Assembly (NCBI GenBank): GCA_025357635.1
Contig: JANXOV010000009.1
Location: forward strand, 1-64,000
DNA: 64,000 nucleotides
Direction: 5' to 3'
DNA from: Pseudomonadota bacterium
GTDB taxonomy: Bacteria; Pseudomonadota; Gammaproteobacteria; Steroidobacterales; Steroidobacteraceae
Within the stretch, counting starts at the first letter, position 1. The number at the start of each line of letters is the position of its first letter. The position numbers were made by a program, and so were the translations under genes. This document shows positions 43,321 through 52,646 of the stretch, piece by piece. The notes under the pieces are model-generated. The model saw only the letters and a list, made by a program, of their open reading frames with translations. It did no database searches and was not told where the DNA came from.

Positions 43321-43830
43321 TCATTTCGGCATGAGCACTGAATCGATCACGTGGATCGTGCCATTGCTCGCTGCGATATCGGTCTTGGTGACCGTCGCGC
43401 CGTCGACCTTGACCGTTCCTTTGTCAGCCGAGATCATGACGGACTGCCCGTTCACGGTCTTCGCGCTCTTCAGCGTCACCACCTTGGCGGCCTTGATGTT
43501 CCCGGAAACCACGTGGTAAGTGAGGATATCGCTCAGCTTTTGCTTGTTCTCCGGCTTCAACAGCGATTCGACTGTGCCGGGCGGGAGCTTCGCGAATGCC
43601 TCATCCGTCGGCGCGAATACCGTGAACGGCCCCTTTCCCTTCAGCGTCTCGACCAGCCCTGCCGCTTGCAATGCCGCAGCGAGCGTCTTGAACTGGCCGG
43701 CGGCAACCGCGGTGTCGACGATATCTGTCTTCGCCTCGTGGTGTGAGGCGCTCGCCAACAGTGGCAATGCCAGCAGGGCGGACATTGCCAGTCCGGTCGC
43801 TGCCGAAAGTATCGATTTCCTATTGCGCAT
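43321..43830 (-). CDS. Secreted fasciclin (FAS1) domain protein
   Basis: 169 aa from ATG 43830, with GGAG 8 bp before it. Signal peptide about 1-29 ([15 protein letters not shown] region). One FAS1 domain: H1 box [30 protein letters not shown], and H2 box [15 protein letters not shown]. Such proteins mediate adhesion or are stress induced. The frame extends far upstream in the opposite direction of the M28 gene, but the signal peptide fixes the start. Confidence 0.92.
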   Translation of the reverse strand: MRNRKSILSAATGLAMSALLALPLLASASHHEAKTDIVDTAVAAGQFKTLAAALQAAGLVETLKGKGPFTVFAPTDEAFAKLPPGTVESLLKPENKQKLSDILTYHVVSGNIKAAKVVTLKSAKTVNGQSVMISADKGTVKVDGATVTKTDIAASNGTIHVIDSVLMPK

Positions 43831-43868
43831 AACTGTATCTCCATTGTGTCTGGGTTGAATCGATTCAC

Positions 43869-43885
43869 AGGCCATTGTTTGGCCT
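43869..43885. repeat. Inverted repeat upstream of the fasciclin gene
   Basis: AGGCCA-ttgtt-TGGCCT, a perfect 6-5-6 palindrome 38 bp before the fasciclin start codon in the 205-bp divergent gap. Candidate operator; no known site matched by eye. A second GC hairpin (GGCCGC/GCGGCC, 44002-44020) lies just before the M28 gene. Confidence 0.35.
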
Positions 43886-44035
43886 ACCCCCGCTATTCGT
43901 GCGCGGCCGCCGGATGGATTCAATTGCGTTAGGATCGGCTTGATTGGTCGTGATAGCCGGCCCGCAACACGGCGCCTGTTTGCGTATAGTTGAGCAGAGG
44001 AGGCCGCCGCGTTCGCGGCCGTGTGCGAAGTGCCC

Positions 44036-45253
44036 ATGCGTAAACTGAATTTTGCCGATTGCACCGCGGTCTTTCTGATCATGTCGGCGTTGGCGCGGCT
44101 CGTACACGCCGGCGAGCCGCCAAACGCCTCAAACGTCGCAACGGATCCGGTCAAAACGCTGGTGGCGCGCCTGGACCTTGCCCGATACAAGGCGACCCTC
44201 AAGGGCCTGACCCAATTCGGCGACCGGCGCCAGGGCACGGATCGGAATCGCGCCGCGGTGGATTGGATTGAGGCGCAGCTGCGCGGCTATGGCTGCGCGA
44301 ACACCGCGCGGATCCACTACGAGTTCAATACGCCTGAACCACGCAAAGCCGGCGACCCGTTGCCGCCGGATGATCCGGATCAAGCGGTCGGCGGTGGCCG
44401 GTATCGCGGCATCGTTGCTCCGACGGGCGTCAACATCGATTCCTCCCGCCAGCCGGATGCCAGACTGCGAACGCTCAATTCACAGCCCAGCCGGGATGGC
44501 GCGCGCGAGGAAGTCTATTGCACCAAGGTGGGCACGGTGCATCCTGAGCTGATGTATATCGTGAGCGCGCATATGGATGGTCATGGTTGGGGCGAGGCCG
44601 CCAATGACGATGGATCGGGCACGGCGCTGGTCATGGAACTGGCTCGGGTGCTCTCCTTGCCGGATGTGAAAACCGAGCGCTCGATCCGCTTCGTGCTTTG
44701 GAACAATGAAGAGACGGGACTGAACGGCGCGGAGGCCTACGTTGCGCAGCGCGCCGCGCTACAGGGTCAGGAGGATCCTCCAGGCTCAGGGCGATATCCG
44801 GAGCCGAAGTGGTTGGGCATGATCCAGCACGACATGATGCTGTTCGATCACGGCATGCCGCGTCGCGATGGCACCTCTTCCACGCAGCAGCGGCCCGAGG
44901 CCGACGTGAATATCGAGTTCCAGTCCGCTTCCAAGTTCGCACCCGGCGCGCAGGAACTGGCGTGGGCTTTCCATGCCGCCAACGAGGCGTATGCCACTCA
45001 GTACCCCGCCTCAGTGGGTCCGCACATGACGCACACCGACAGCGAAGCGTTCATGGATCACGTGCCGGCGATCAGCCTGCGCGAGAACGAGCGAGGCCGT
45101 GACATCGGCGCCGGCTGGGATCCGCATTGGCATCAGCCCACCGACGTGTACGCCACTTTCTCGGATGATGATTTCAGGCTCGGGCTCAACGCTGCACAGA
45201 CCACGCTCGGCGCCGTTGGCCGATTGAGTGGGGCGAGTCTTACCGGACGGTGA
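44036..45253 (+). CDS. Secreted M28-family zinc metallopeptidase
   Basis: 405 aa from ATG 44036. Signal peptide about 1-25 ([14 protein letters not shown]). Zinc site of the M28 aminopeptidase family: [20 protein letters not shown] (H-x-D and bridging Asp), [15 protein letters not shown] (catalytic Glu pair), IQHDMMLFD, and HWHQPTDVY (last His). [12 protein letters not shown] precedes. It should act in the periplasm or outside, releasing amino acids from peptides. A GTG at 44021 is an alternative start. Followed at 164 bp by an amino acid permease. Confidence 0.85.
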   Translation: MRKLNFADCTAVFLIMSALARLVHAGEPPNASNVATDPVKTLVARLDLARYKATLKGLTQFGDRRQGTDRNRAAVDWIEAQLRGYGCANTARIHYEFNTPEPRKAGDPLPPDDPDQAVGGGRYRGIVAPTGVNIDSSRQPDARLRTLNSQPSRDGAREEVYCTKVGTVHPELMYIVSAHMDGHGWGEAANDDGSGTALVMELARVLSLPDVKTERSIRFVLWNNEETGLNGAEAYVAQRAALQGQEDPPGSGRYPEPKWLGMIQHDMMLFDHGMPRRDGTSSTQQRPEADVNIEFQSASKFAPGAQELAWAFHAANEAYATQYPASVGPHMTHTDSEAFMDHVPAISLRENERGRDIGAGWDPHWHQPTDVYATFSDDDFRLGLNAAQTTLGAVGRLSGASLTGR

Positions 45254-45416
45254 ATCACGCGCATGGCCGCGGCCGTCGGAGCGGGGCGGCTGTGCCGCCA
45301 GATCGAGAGCAATTAATCCCCGGAACCACGCTCATGAATTTCCTGCTGCCGGCCACCTGTGGCAGACTGAAAAGCAGGGTTGCCGAGCGACGACCCATTT
45401 CACAGGGGATAAAAGC

Positions 45417-47000
45417 ATGGTCAAGAATGAGACTGGCGGCCGGAGCGACAGCGGCATGGAGCACTTCGGCTACAAAGAATCGCTTGATCGCAGCATTGGG
45501 GCCTTCGGCAGCTTCGCTGCGGGCGTCAGCTATATTTCCATTCTCACCGGTACATTCCAGTTGTTCTTTTTCGGCTTCAGCACCGCCGGGCCAGCTTATC
45601 TGTGGTCCTGGCCGCTGGTACTCGTCGGTCAGTTGGCGGTCGCGCTATGCTTCATGGAGCTGGCTGCCAAATACCCCATCGCTGGATCGGTCTACAACTG
45701 GTCCAAGCAACTGGGCAGCCGGATCGTTGGCTGGTCCTCGGGCTGGCTGATGCTCACGGCGTCGATCGTTTCCCTGTCGGCCGTGGTGCTTGCGCTGCAA
45801 CTGAACCTTCCGCGGCTGTGGAGTGGCTTCCAGGTGATCGGCGACGGCAGCGGAACCTACGATTTCGCCACCAACGCGGTAATCCTCGGCACCGTTCTGA
45901 TCGTGTTCACTACCGTCGTCAATGCGCTCGGCGTGCGGTTGATGGCAATGATCAACAGTGCGGGCGTCTTTATCGAGCTGATCGCGGCTTGCCTCATCGC
46001 CATCATCCTGGCGCTCAACATCAAGCGCGGCCCGGAAGTGTTTTTCTCCACTAACGGTTACGGTGCCGGTAATAGCGGGGGGTTTCTGGGTGCCTTCCTG
46101 GTGGCATCGCTGGCCTCGGGATATGTGATGTACGGCTTCGACACCGCCAGTTCACTGGGTGAGGAGACGCTGGAGCCTCGGCGCACCGCTCCGCGGTCCA
46201 TTCTGCGGGCCATACTTGCCTCGTTCGTCATCGGTGGCGCGATCCTGGTGTTCGCAGTCATGTCGGCGCCCGATTTGCATGATCCGATGATCGGTAGCAG
46301 CAGCGGCGGCTTGCAATACATTGTCGAGCAGGTGATGTGGGGCCCGGTGGGAAAAGTTTTCCTCGCCTGCATCGTGGTCGCGGTGACGGTGTGCGCGCTG
46401 GCGGTGCACACGGCTGCCATCCGTCTGACCTTCGCGATGGCGCGCGATAACGCGCTTCCGTTCGGGGAGAAGCTGGCGCGAGTGCATCCCAAAACGCAGA
46501 CGCCTATTGTTCCGGCCGTCGTCATCGGCATGATTGCCGCGCTGATCCTGGTCGTCAACATTGGTCAGCCGAAAGTCTTCACGGTGCTGACTTCGATTGC
46601 CGTCATCATGATCTACCTGGCGTACCTGATGGTGACGGGCCCACTGCTGATGAAGCGCCTGCAGGGGCAATGGCCCCCCGCAGATCTCAAGGCCGGCGGC
46701 TACTTCACCATGGGCAAGTGGGGAATGCTCGTCAACATCGTCGCGGTGCTGTGGGGCGTGGGGATGGCGCTCAACCTGGCCTGGCCGCGCGAATCGATCT
46801 ACGGCGCACCCTGGTACAACACCTGGGGCGCGTTCGTTTACATCGCCGTGATTCTCGGGGCAGGCCTGTTGTGGTACGCCGTCAAAGGCCGCCATCACAT
46901 CGGCACGCTGGCCTCGCACGCGGTGACCACCCGGACGGATTCTCCGCAGGCGAATCTCGGACGCAACGGCGAAGTCGGCGTGTCAGTTCCGCCGCGATAA
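45417..47000 (+). CDS. APC-family amino acid/polyamine permease
   Basis: 527 aa, twelve predicted helices. SIGAFGSFAAGVSYISILTG, ELAAKYPIAGSVYNWSKQLG (family signature), YGFDTASSLGEETLEPRRTA, AIRLTFAMARDNALPFGEKL and KTQTPIVPAVVIG are typical of the amino acid-polyamine-organocation superfamily, near the GabP/urea-carboxylase-linked subgroups. AGGGGAT lies before the ATG. Substrate unproven. Upstream peptidase suggests uptake of released amino acids. The 163-bp gap before it holds nothing I can identify. Confidence 0.87.
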   Translation: MVKNETGGRSDSGMEHFGYKESLDRSIGAFGSFAAGVSYISILTGTFQLFFFGFSTAGPAYLWSWPLVLVGQLAVALCFMELAAKYPIAGSVYNWSKQLGSRIVGWSSGWLMLTASIVSLSAVVLALQLNLPRLWSGFQVIGDGSGTYDFATNAVILGTVLIVFTTVVNALGVRLMAMINSAGVFIELIAACLIAIILALNIKRGPEVFFSTNGYGAGNSGGFLGAFLVASLASGYVMYGFDTASSLGEETLEPRRTAPRSILRAILASFVIGGAILVFAVMSAPDLHDPMIGSSSGGLQYIVEQVMWGPVGKVFLACIVVAVTVCALAVHTAAIRLTFAMARDNALPFGEKLARVHPKTQTPIVPAVVIGMIAALILVVNIGQPKVFTVLTSIAVIMIYLAYLMVTGPLLMKRLQGQWPPADLKAGGYFTMGKWGMLVNIVAVLWGVGMALNLAWPRESIYGAPWYNTWGAFVYIAVILGAGLLWYAVKGRHHIGTLASHAVTTRTDSPQANLGRNGEVGVSVPPR

Positions 47001-47014
47001 TCAGGGAGTTCTTC

Positions 47015-48085
47015 ATGCTCAGCCCCTCTGTCGGCAACATCATCCGCCCGTTCGCAGCGATTGTCGCTGCCTCAATCCTGGTCCAGCCGCTGGCGGCGAA
47101 GGCACCCTTCGATGACAAGGCGTATTCAATCATCCATCGTTGGACACTCACGGGGACTGGCGGCTGGGACTACCTGACCTTGGATGAGGCGCGTCATCGC
47201 CTGTTTATAGCCCGGGACAATCGAGTCGAAGTCGTGGACACGGCCACCGGTGCGGTGGTTGGACGGATTCTCAACACGGAGGGCGTGCATGGCGTGGCGC
47301 TCGCGCCCGAACTGAAACGCGGCTTTACCAGCAACGGCAGGGTGAACTCGGTGACCGAATTCGATTACGACACGCTTGCGCCGCTGCGCACAGTGGCGGT
47401 TTCCGGATCAAACCCTGATGCCATTTTGTTTGACGGCGAGCGTGGGCATCTGTTCACGTTCAATGGCCGAAGCAAGGACGTCACGGTATTGGATGCGACG
47501 TCGCTAAAAGTGCTGGCGACACTGGCAATGCCGGACAAGCCGGAGTTTGCAATTCAAGACGCCCATGGCCATATCTTCGTGAATATTGAAAGTGATGCGG
47601 GTCAGATGGTGGTCATCGACGCCGACAAGTTGGCCGTTGCCTCAACGTGGGCATTGCCCGGCTGCGCAAGCCCGAGCGGACTTGCCCTGGATGCCGTCAA
47701 CCATCGGTTGTTTTCCGTCTGCGATGAGAACGTGATGGCAATCACCGACTCCATCAGTGGGAAACCGGTGGCGCGCGTAAGGATCGGTGCGGGTCCGGAC
47801 GGCGCGGGTTACTGGTCGGCAAGGGGCTTGGTTTTCAGCTCCAATGGCGAAGGCACGCTGACGATCGTGCGGGCCGGATCAGGCGATGCGTACTCGGTTC
47901 TGAGTACGCTGGCCACCCAACGCGGCGCACGCACGATGGCCGTGGATTCACACACGGGCCTGGTCTATCTGGCCACGTCCGATTTTGGTCCCGAGCAGGC
48001 GGCCACGCCGGAGCACCCGCATCCGCGGCCGGTGCCCACGCCCGATACGTTCACGGTGTTGGTCGCAGCGCCGGTAAAGCGTTGA
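47015..48085 (+). CDS. Secreted YncE-like beta-propeller protein
   Basis: 356 aa. Signal peptide about 1-29 (FAAIVAASILVQPLAAKA). Repeated propeller blades such as NRVEVVDTATGAVVGRI, RSKDVTVLDATSLKVLATL and QMVVIDADKLAVASTW, the YVTN/YncE pattern. The end is rich in Pro/His (TPEHPHPRPVPTPDTF). Role unknown; such propellers bind ligands or DNA outside the cytoplasm. CAGGGAG precedes the ATG, 14 bp after the permease, so likely the same operon. Confidence 0.8.
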   Translation: MLSPSVGNIIRPFAAIVAASILVQPLAAKAPFDDKAYSIIHRWTLTGTGGWDYLTLDEARHRLFIARDNRVEVVDTATGAVVGRILNTEGVHGVALAPELKRGFTSNGRVNSVTEFDYDTLAPLRTVAVSGSNPDAILFDGERGHLFTFNGRSKDVTVLDATSLKVLATLAMPDKPEFAIQDAHGHIFVNIESDAGQMVVIDADKLAVASTWALPGCASPSGLALDAVNHRLFSVCDENVMAITDSISGKPVARVRIGAGPDGAGYWSARGLVFSSNGEGTLTIVRAGSGDAYSVLSTLATQRGARTMAVDSHTGLVYLATSDFGPEQAATPEHPHPRPVPTPDTFTVLVAAPVKR

Positions 48086-48117
48086 ATCAGATCGGCAGAT
48101 ATCGAGGGGTGCATTGA

Positions 48118-48795
48118 TTGAAGATCCTGGTCGTCGAGGACGATGCGGATACCGCGGACTATGTGGCGCAGGGCCTGACCGAGGCCGGCCACAGCGTTGC
48201 GGTGTCCCGTGACGGTCCCGATGGCCTTGCGCGCGCCAACGCGGAAAAGTGGGATCTGCTCGTCGTCGACCGGATGCTTCCGAAGCTCGATGGACTGGCG
48301 CTCATCAAGGCTGTTCGTGCCGCCGGCAACACCACGGCGGTAGTGTTTTTGACAACACTCGGCGGCATCGACGATCGGGTGCATGGCTTGAACGCCGGTG
48401 CCGACGACTATCTGGTCAAACCCTTTGCCTTGTCAGAACTGGTGGCCCGTGCCGCCGCGCTGGGTCGCCGGCCGCGGAACGCGGCAACGGAAACGATTCT
48501 GCGGGTGGAGGATCTGGAGTTGGATCTGCTGGCCCGGAGCGCGCGACGAGCGCAGGAGAAAATCGACCTGCAGCCGCGGGAGTTTCGCCTGCTCGAGTAT
48601 CTGATGCGGCATGTCGATCACGTGGTCACCCGGACCATGCTATTGGAAAACGTCTGGGATTTGCACTTTGATCCGCACACGAATGTGGTGGAGACGCATG
48701 TCAGCCGCCTGCGATCCAAGATCGACCGAGGTCGGGAGGTGGCGTTGATCCACACGATTCGCGGTTCCGGATACAGCATTCGTGCTCGTCCGTAG
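48118..48795 (+). CDS. OmpR-family response regulator
   Basis: 225 aa. Receiver domain: KILVVEDDADTADYV (acidic pocket), phospho-acceptor Asp51 in LLVVDRMLP, FLTTLGGIDDRV, and Lys in YLVKPF. C-terminal winged helix: LQPREFRLLEYLM, THVSRLRSKIDRG and IHTIRGSGYSIRA. TTG start after the ATTG context, 32 bp behind the propeller gene. Probably controls the linked histidine kinase and RND pump genes, in the CusR/CopR style. Confidence 0.92.
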   Translation: MKILVVEDDADTADYVAQGLTEAGHSVAVSRDGPDGLARANAEKWDLLVVDRMLPKLDGLALIKAVRAAGNTTAVVFLTTLGGIDDRVHGLNAGADDYLVKPFALSELVARAAALGRRPRNAATETILRVEDLELDLLARSARRAQEKIDLQPREFRLLEYLMRHVDHVVTRTMLLENVWDLHFDPHTNVVETHVSRLRSKIDRGREVALIHTIRGSGYSIRARP

Positions 48796-50125
48796 AGTCC
48801 TGGGAACCTCGAGCTTCCGGCTGGCGCTGATGTACGCGGCGCTCACGGGCATCAGCTTCCTGCTGCTGTTCAGTGTCATTTTCTGGTCGACCGCACGCTT
48901 CATGAGGCACCAGATCGATGACAGCGTCTCCAATGAATTGAACGAGGTATTGACAGACAAACTGTCCGCCTCGCCTGAGGGAATGAGCCAGTTGGTAGCT
49001 TCGATGGCGCATCACTCCTCAGGTTTCCATTATCTTCTGCAAGATTCCGGGCGCGTCGTGCTGGCTGGCAACCTGCCGGCGCTGGATCCGCGGGTGGGCA
49101 TTCGTGAATGGTCGGGCGAACCGGGCAAACTCAAGACATCCCTCACTGCCATTCGCGGCCGGGGCGTCGACGTGAACGGCAATTATCTGTTCGTTGGGTG
49201 GAGTACCGACCAGCTTCTTGAAATGCAGGAGTTCGTGACGGCGTCCTTCCTGTGGGGACTGGCAGCATCCGTCGTGCTCGCGCTCGCCGGTGGGGTTGTG
49301 ATGAGCCGGCGTCTGATGCGAAAGATCGAGCGCGTCAGCGAAACCAGCCGCAACATCGTGCAGGGTGATCTGAAACAACGGGTTCCTACACAGCACGGCG
49401 GGGATGAGTTCGATCACCTTGCCTCCAGCATCAACACCATGCTGGATCGAATTGAAGCGTTGATGACCGATGTGCAGCAGGTGACCACCGATATTGCGCA
49501 CGACCTTCGGACCCCCTTGACCCGCTTGCGAAATCGCCTCGAATTTTCCCAGAGAGCCGACGTCGGCGCGGCCGCACTGCGCGAGGTCATCGACACTGCC
49601 CGGCGCGAGACTGACGTCATTCTGGAAATTTTCGGTGCGTTGTTGCGCATCGCGCAGATCGAAAGCGGGGCACGCAAGGCGGGTTTCGCGCGGGTTGACC
49701 TGGGCGAGGTGTTGAACACCGTCATCGAACTTTACGCGCCGGCGGCCGAAGAACGGCAATTGACGCTGGAAGCGAAGGTTGCTGCGCCCTTGATGATTGA
49801 CGGTGACCGTGAATTGCTGACTCAACTATTCGTCAATCTCGTCGACAACGCCGTGCTGCATGCGGGTTCTGGCGCGCACATCTCGGTCCGGGCGCACAGC
49901 GTGGGTGCAAGCGTGGTGGTGCGCGTCTGTGATGACGGTCCCGGTATTCCTGAATCAATGCGCACCAGGGTCCTGCAACGGTTCTTTCGCCTGGAAGGCA
50001 GCCGGAGCACGCCGGGGAGCGGTCTGGGCTTAAGTCTCGCGGCCGCCATCACAAAGTTGCATGGCGCGAGGATCGTGCTGATGGACAATCAACCGGGGTT
50101 GAAGGTCGAGATCACCTTTCTATAA
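48782..50125 (+). CDS. Sensor histidine kinase
   Basis: 447 aa, GTG start overlapping the regulator gene by 14 bp. TM1 about 10-35 (LALMYAALTGISFLLLF), periplasmic domain 36-150, TM2 about 153-175, HAMP, dimerisation helix with DIAHDLRTPLTRLRN (phospho-His about 239), N-box NLVDNAVLHAG, G1 DDGPGIPE and G2 GSGLGLSLAAA. A standard EnvZ/CusS-type kinase that phosphorylates the upstream regulator. Signal unknown; the RND pump downstream suggests metal or envelope stress. Confidence 0.92.
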   Translation: MLVRRVLGTSSFRLALMYAALTGISFLLLFSVIFWSTARFMRHQIDDSVSNELNEVLTDKLSASPEGMSQLVASMAHHSSGFHYLLQDSGRVVLAGNLPALDPRVGIREWSGEPGKLKTSLTAIRGRGVDVNGNYLFVGWSTDQLLEMQEFVTASFLWGLAASVVLALAGGVVMSRRLMRKIERVSETSRNIVQGDLKQRVPTQHGGDEFDHLASSINTMLDRIEALMTDVQQVTTDIAHDLRTPLTRLRNRLEFSQRADVGAAALREVIDTARRETDVILEIFGALLRIAQIESGARKAGFARVDLGEVLNTVIELYAPAAEERQLTLEAKVAAPLMIDGDRELLTQLFVNLVDNAVLHAGSGAHISVRAHSVGASVVVRVCDDGPGIPESMRTRVLQRFFRLEGSRSTPGSGLGLSLAAAITKLHGARIVLMDNQPGLKVEITFL

Positions 50126-50155
50126 CTATCCGTAAAGGACGGGTCCGCTGGCCTG

Positions 50156-51646
50156 ATGCTACTGTTCCGCCAGGGAATTGGCTTTGGAATGGTCCTACGA
50201 GATGTCAGCGTGACGTGCGGTTTTCCATGGGTGCCGGGAATGGCGATGTTCGCCTTGGTGGCGTCCTGCGCCATGCAGCCGGCTGCCATCGTGCCGCAGA
50301 ATGTTCCGTCAGTGTTCGATGCGACGGGTGAGCCTGTCGGATCGCTGCCGACACCAGACTGGTACCGCACGTTTTCAAGTCCGGAGTTGAATGCGTTGGT
50401 GGACATCGCAAGCAGCAGCAACCTGGACATCGCTGCCGCAAGTGCGCGCGTTGCGCAGGCGGATGCGCGAGCGCGCCAGGCCGGCGCGGCCCTATTGCCC
50501 TCGCTCGATGCCGCCGGCAATGCGAATTTTCTGGCCGGTCACTCCTCGCAAGGGTCGGGGCACGAGTTGGATTGGTCCGGGATGCTCTCGGCCAGCTACG
50601 AAATCGACTTCTGGGGCAAGAATCGGGCGACCCGAGATTCAGTCCTGCATCTGGCGGGTGCGTCGCGCGCGGATCGCGACACGGTCACCCTGACGACGCT
50701 GGCCGGCGTAGCGAACGGGTACTTTTCGGTGCTCGCGCTTCGCGACCGTCTTGCGCTCGCGCAATCGAATCAGGAGGCGGCGAAACAATTATTGGACGTC
50801 ATCGATGCGCGACTTGCGGCGGGCGCTGCCGCGCCGGTCGAGCAGGCGACACAACGGTCCGTTTATGACGCGGCGCAGATCACCAGGCTCGGTCTGCAAC
50901 AAATGGAAAGCGATGCGCGTACCTCGCTTGCGCTCTTACTGGGCCGGGAGCCGGAACAATTTGTCGTGCGCGGACAGCCTCTGGATGCGTTGACCGAGCC
51001 GGTCATCGCGGCAGGACTTCCGTCGGATTTGCTCACCCGCCGACCCGACATCGCACGCGCCGAAGAGAATCTGCGGGCAAGCCATGCGGACGTGCTGGTC
51101 GCGCGCGACGCGATGTTTCCCAGCCTCACGTTGACCGGCAGCGCAGGCGTTCAGAATCCCGCCTTGCAGGCCGCCGTCCTGACTATCGGCGGCGCGGGTC
51201 CCTCCTTCTCGCTGGGCGCAAATCTGGTGCATCCCATATTTGATCACGGGCGATTGCGCGCGCAACGCGATGAAGCGCAGGCGAAAGAGCGCGAACTGCT
51301 TTCGGCGTATCGGGCGGCGATTCTGGCGGCGCTCGTCGATGTTGAGCATGCCCTGTCCTCGATTCGTCGCCTGGAAGACGCGCGGCAATTCCAGCTCGAC
51401 AATATCGCGCAATCGACAAAAGCTTTCGAGGGTGCAAAGCTGCGCTATCAATCCGGTGCGGGTGATTTCCTGCTCGTGTTGGAGGCGCAGCGATCTTTGT
51501 TTTCGGCGCGCGACCAATTCGTTCAATACAAGCTGGGGCGCCTGCAAGCCCTGGTGAGCCTCGCGAAGGCGCTCGGAGGAGGGTGGACTCAGCACCCGGA
51601 ATCCGAGGCAGCGACTGCAACCCTCCACCGAACTACAAACCCATGA
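50156..51646 (+). CDS. NodT-family outer-membrane efflux lipoprotein
   Basis: 496 aa. Lipobox LVASC (Cys about 38). WYRTFSSPELNALVDIA, YEIDFWGKNRATRDS and LLTRRPDIARAEENLRASH are standard of the NodT/OprM-like channel family. The N-terminus before the lipobox is long, so the start could be the ATG at 50189. Outer-membrane part of the second RND system. Its stop overlaps the adaptor start (ATGA). Confidence 0.9.
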   Translation: MLLFRQGIGFGMVLRDVSVTCGFPWVPGMAMFALVASCAMQPAAIVPQNVPSVFDATGEPVGSLPTPDWYRTFSSPELNALVDIASSSNLDIAAASARVAQADARARQAGAALLPSLDAAGNANFLAGHSSQGSGHELDWSGMLSASYEIDFWGKNRATRDSVLHLAGASRADRDTVTLTTLAGVANGYFSVLALRDRLALAQSNQEAAKQLLDVIDARLAAGAAAPVEQATQRSVYDAAQITRLGLQQMESDARTSLALLLGREPEQFVVRGQPLDALTEPVIAAGLPSDLLTRRPDIARAEENLRASHADVLVARDAMFPSLTLTGSAGVQNPALQAAVLTIGGAGPSFSLGANLVHPIFDHGRLRAQRDEAQAKERELLSAYRAAILAALVDVEHALSSIRRLEDARQFQLDNIAQSTKAFEGAKLRYQSGAGDFLLVLEAQRSLFSARDQFVQYKLGRLQALVSLAKALGGGWTQHPESEAATATLHRTTNP

Positions 51647-52644
51647 ATGCAAATTGGCCGCACCGTTTGCGACGCTGTGCTGCCGTGCTCTTGCTCTGCA
51701 CGGGCGGCATGATGCTCGCGCCATTGAGCAGCTGCAGTAAGTCACCCAGCCAGGCGGCGGCGCCGATCCCCGTGGCACCCGCCACCGACGAGGCAGGCGA
51801 GGGTGTGAGCTTAAGCGCCGCCGAGGTGAAGACCATGGGGATCGAGACATCGATCGCCGCCGTCAGTTCTCACGTGCCGGAAGCAGCAGGCTTTGGGGTC
51901 GTGTTGGCTCATGAAGCCTTCGCCCAGTCGGTGGCGGATCTGTCGACGGCAATCGCCGTGCAGCGCCAAAGTGAATCGGCCTTTGAGCGCAGCAGGCGGC
52001 TGGCGGGTACGACGGGCGCGATGGCTGCGGATTTGCAGGAAGTGGCCGAGCGTCAGGCCATGGTCGATCGGGCCGCCCTGGAGCTGGTCAAACGCCGTGC
52101 ATCCTCGACCTGGGGCCAGGACCCGCCCTGGAAGAATCAGGGCATCAATGCTGAAGTTTCCGCCGTTGCGCGAGGTGAGGCCAAGATGGTGCGGGTCACA
52201 TTTCCCATTGGTACCATCGGCGGCTCTGCACCCAAGTCGGTGCGGCTAGGCCGCATTGCCGCGGATCCGACTCGTTCGGGTTGGCAATCAACCGCGGTCT
52301 GGGCAGCGCCGGCCGATTCCAGCGTACCCGGCACGAGTTTCTTTGCATTGCTCAAGGGCGGCTCGGTCAATGAAGGCGAGCGGCTGGCGGCGTGGGCCCC
52401 CGTGGGCACGGCGAAAGACGGTGTGACGATTCCCTCATCGGCCGTCATCATCAGCAAGGGAAAGTATTGGTTCTACCTCGAGACAAAGCCCAACGTATTC
52501 CTGCGCATCGAGCTGGATACGAGCATGCCGGCCGCTGATGGCTTCTTCGTGCGGCAAGGCGTTGACGCGGGCGCTAAAATCGTGACGACGTCGGCTGGTC
52601 AGTTGCTGGCGCGCGAAACCAATCCGAACCGGGAAGCGGAATAG
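51643..52644 (+). CDS. RND efflux adaptor lipoprotein, short form
   Basis: 333 aa. Lipobox MLAPLSSCS (Cys31). SAAEVKTMGIETSIAAV is a usual start of the HME/CzcB-like adaptor domain. The hairpin is short and the lipoyl halves hard to recognise; the C-terminal SSAVIISKGKYWFYLETKP is a typical beta-barrel/MP strand (VIISKGKYW...). It is shorter than most adaptors (360-420 aa). The ATG overlaps the upstream stop (ATGA), and the pump follows at 2 bp. Confidence 0.78.
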   Translation: MNANWPHRLRRCAAVLLLCTGGMMLAPLSSCSKSPSQAAAPIPVAPATDEAGEGVSLSAAEVKTMGIETSIAAVSSHVPEAAGFGVVLAHEAFAQSVADLSTAIAVQRQSESAFERSRRLAGTTGAMAADLQEVAERQAMVDRAALELVKRRASSTWGQDPPWKNQGINAEVSAVARGEAKMVRVTFPIGTIGGSAPKSVRLGRIAADPTRSGWQSTAVWAAPADSSVPGTSFFALLKGGSVNEGERLAAWAPVGTAKDGVTIPSSAVIISKGKYWFYLETKPNVFLRIELDTSMPAADGFFVRQGVDAGAKIVTTSAGQLLARETNPNREAE

Positions 52645-52646
52645 GC

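Noticed and set aside
45333-45750. Frame starting at 45333 upstream of the APC permease
   Set aside because: Most of it overlaps the permease in another frame; no homology visible and no ribosome site. Only the permease frame shows protein-like features.
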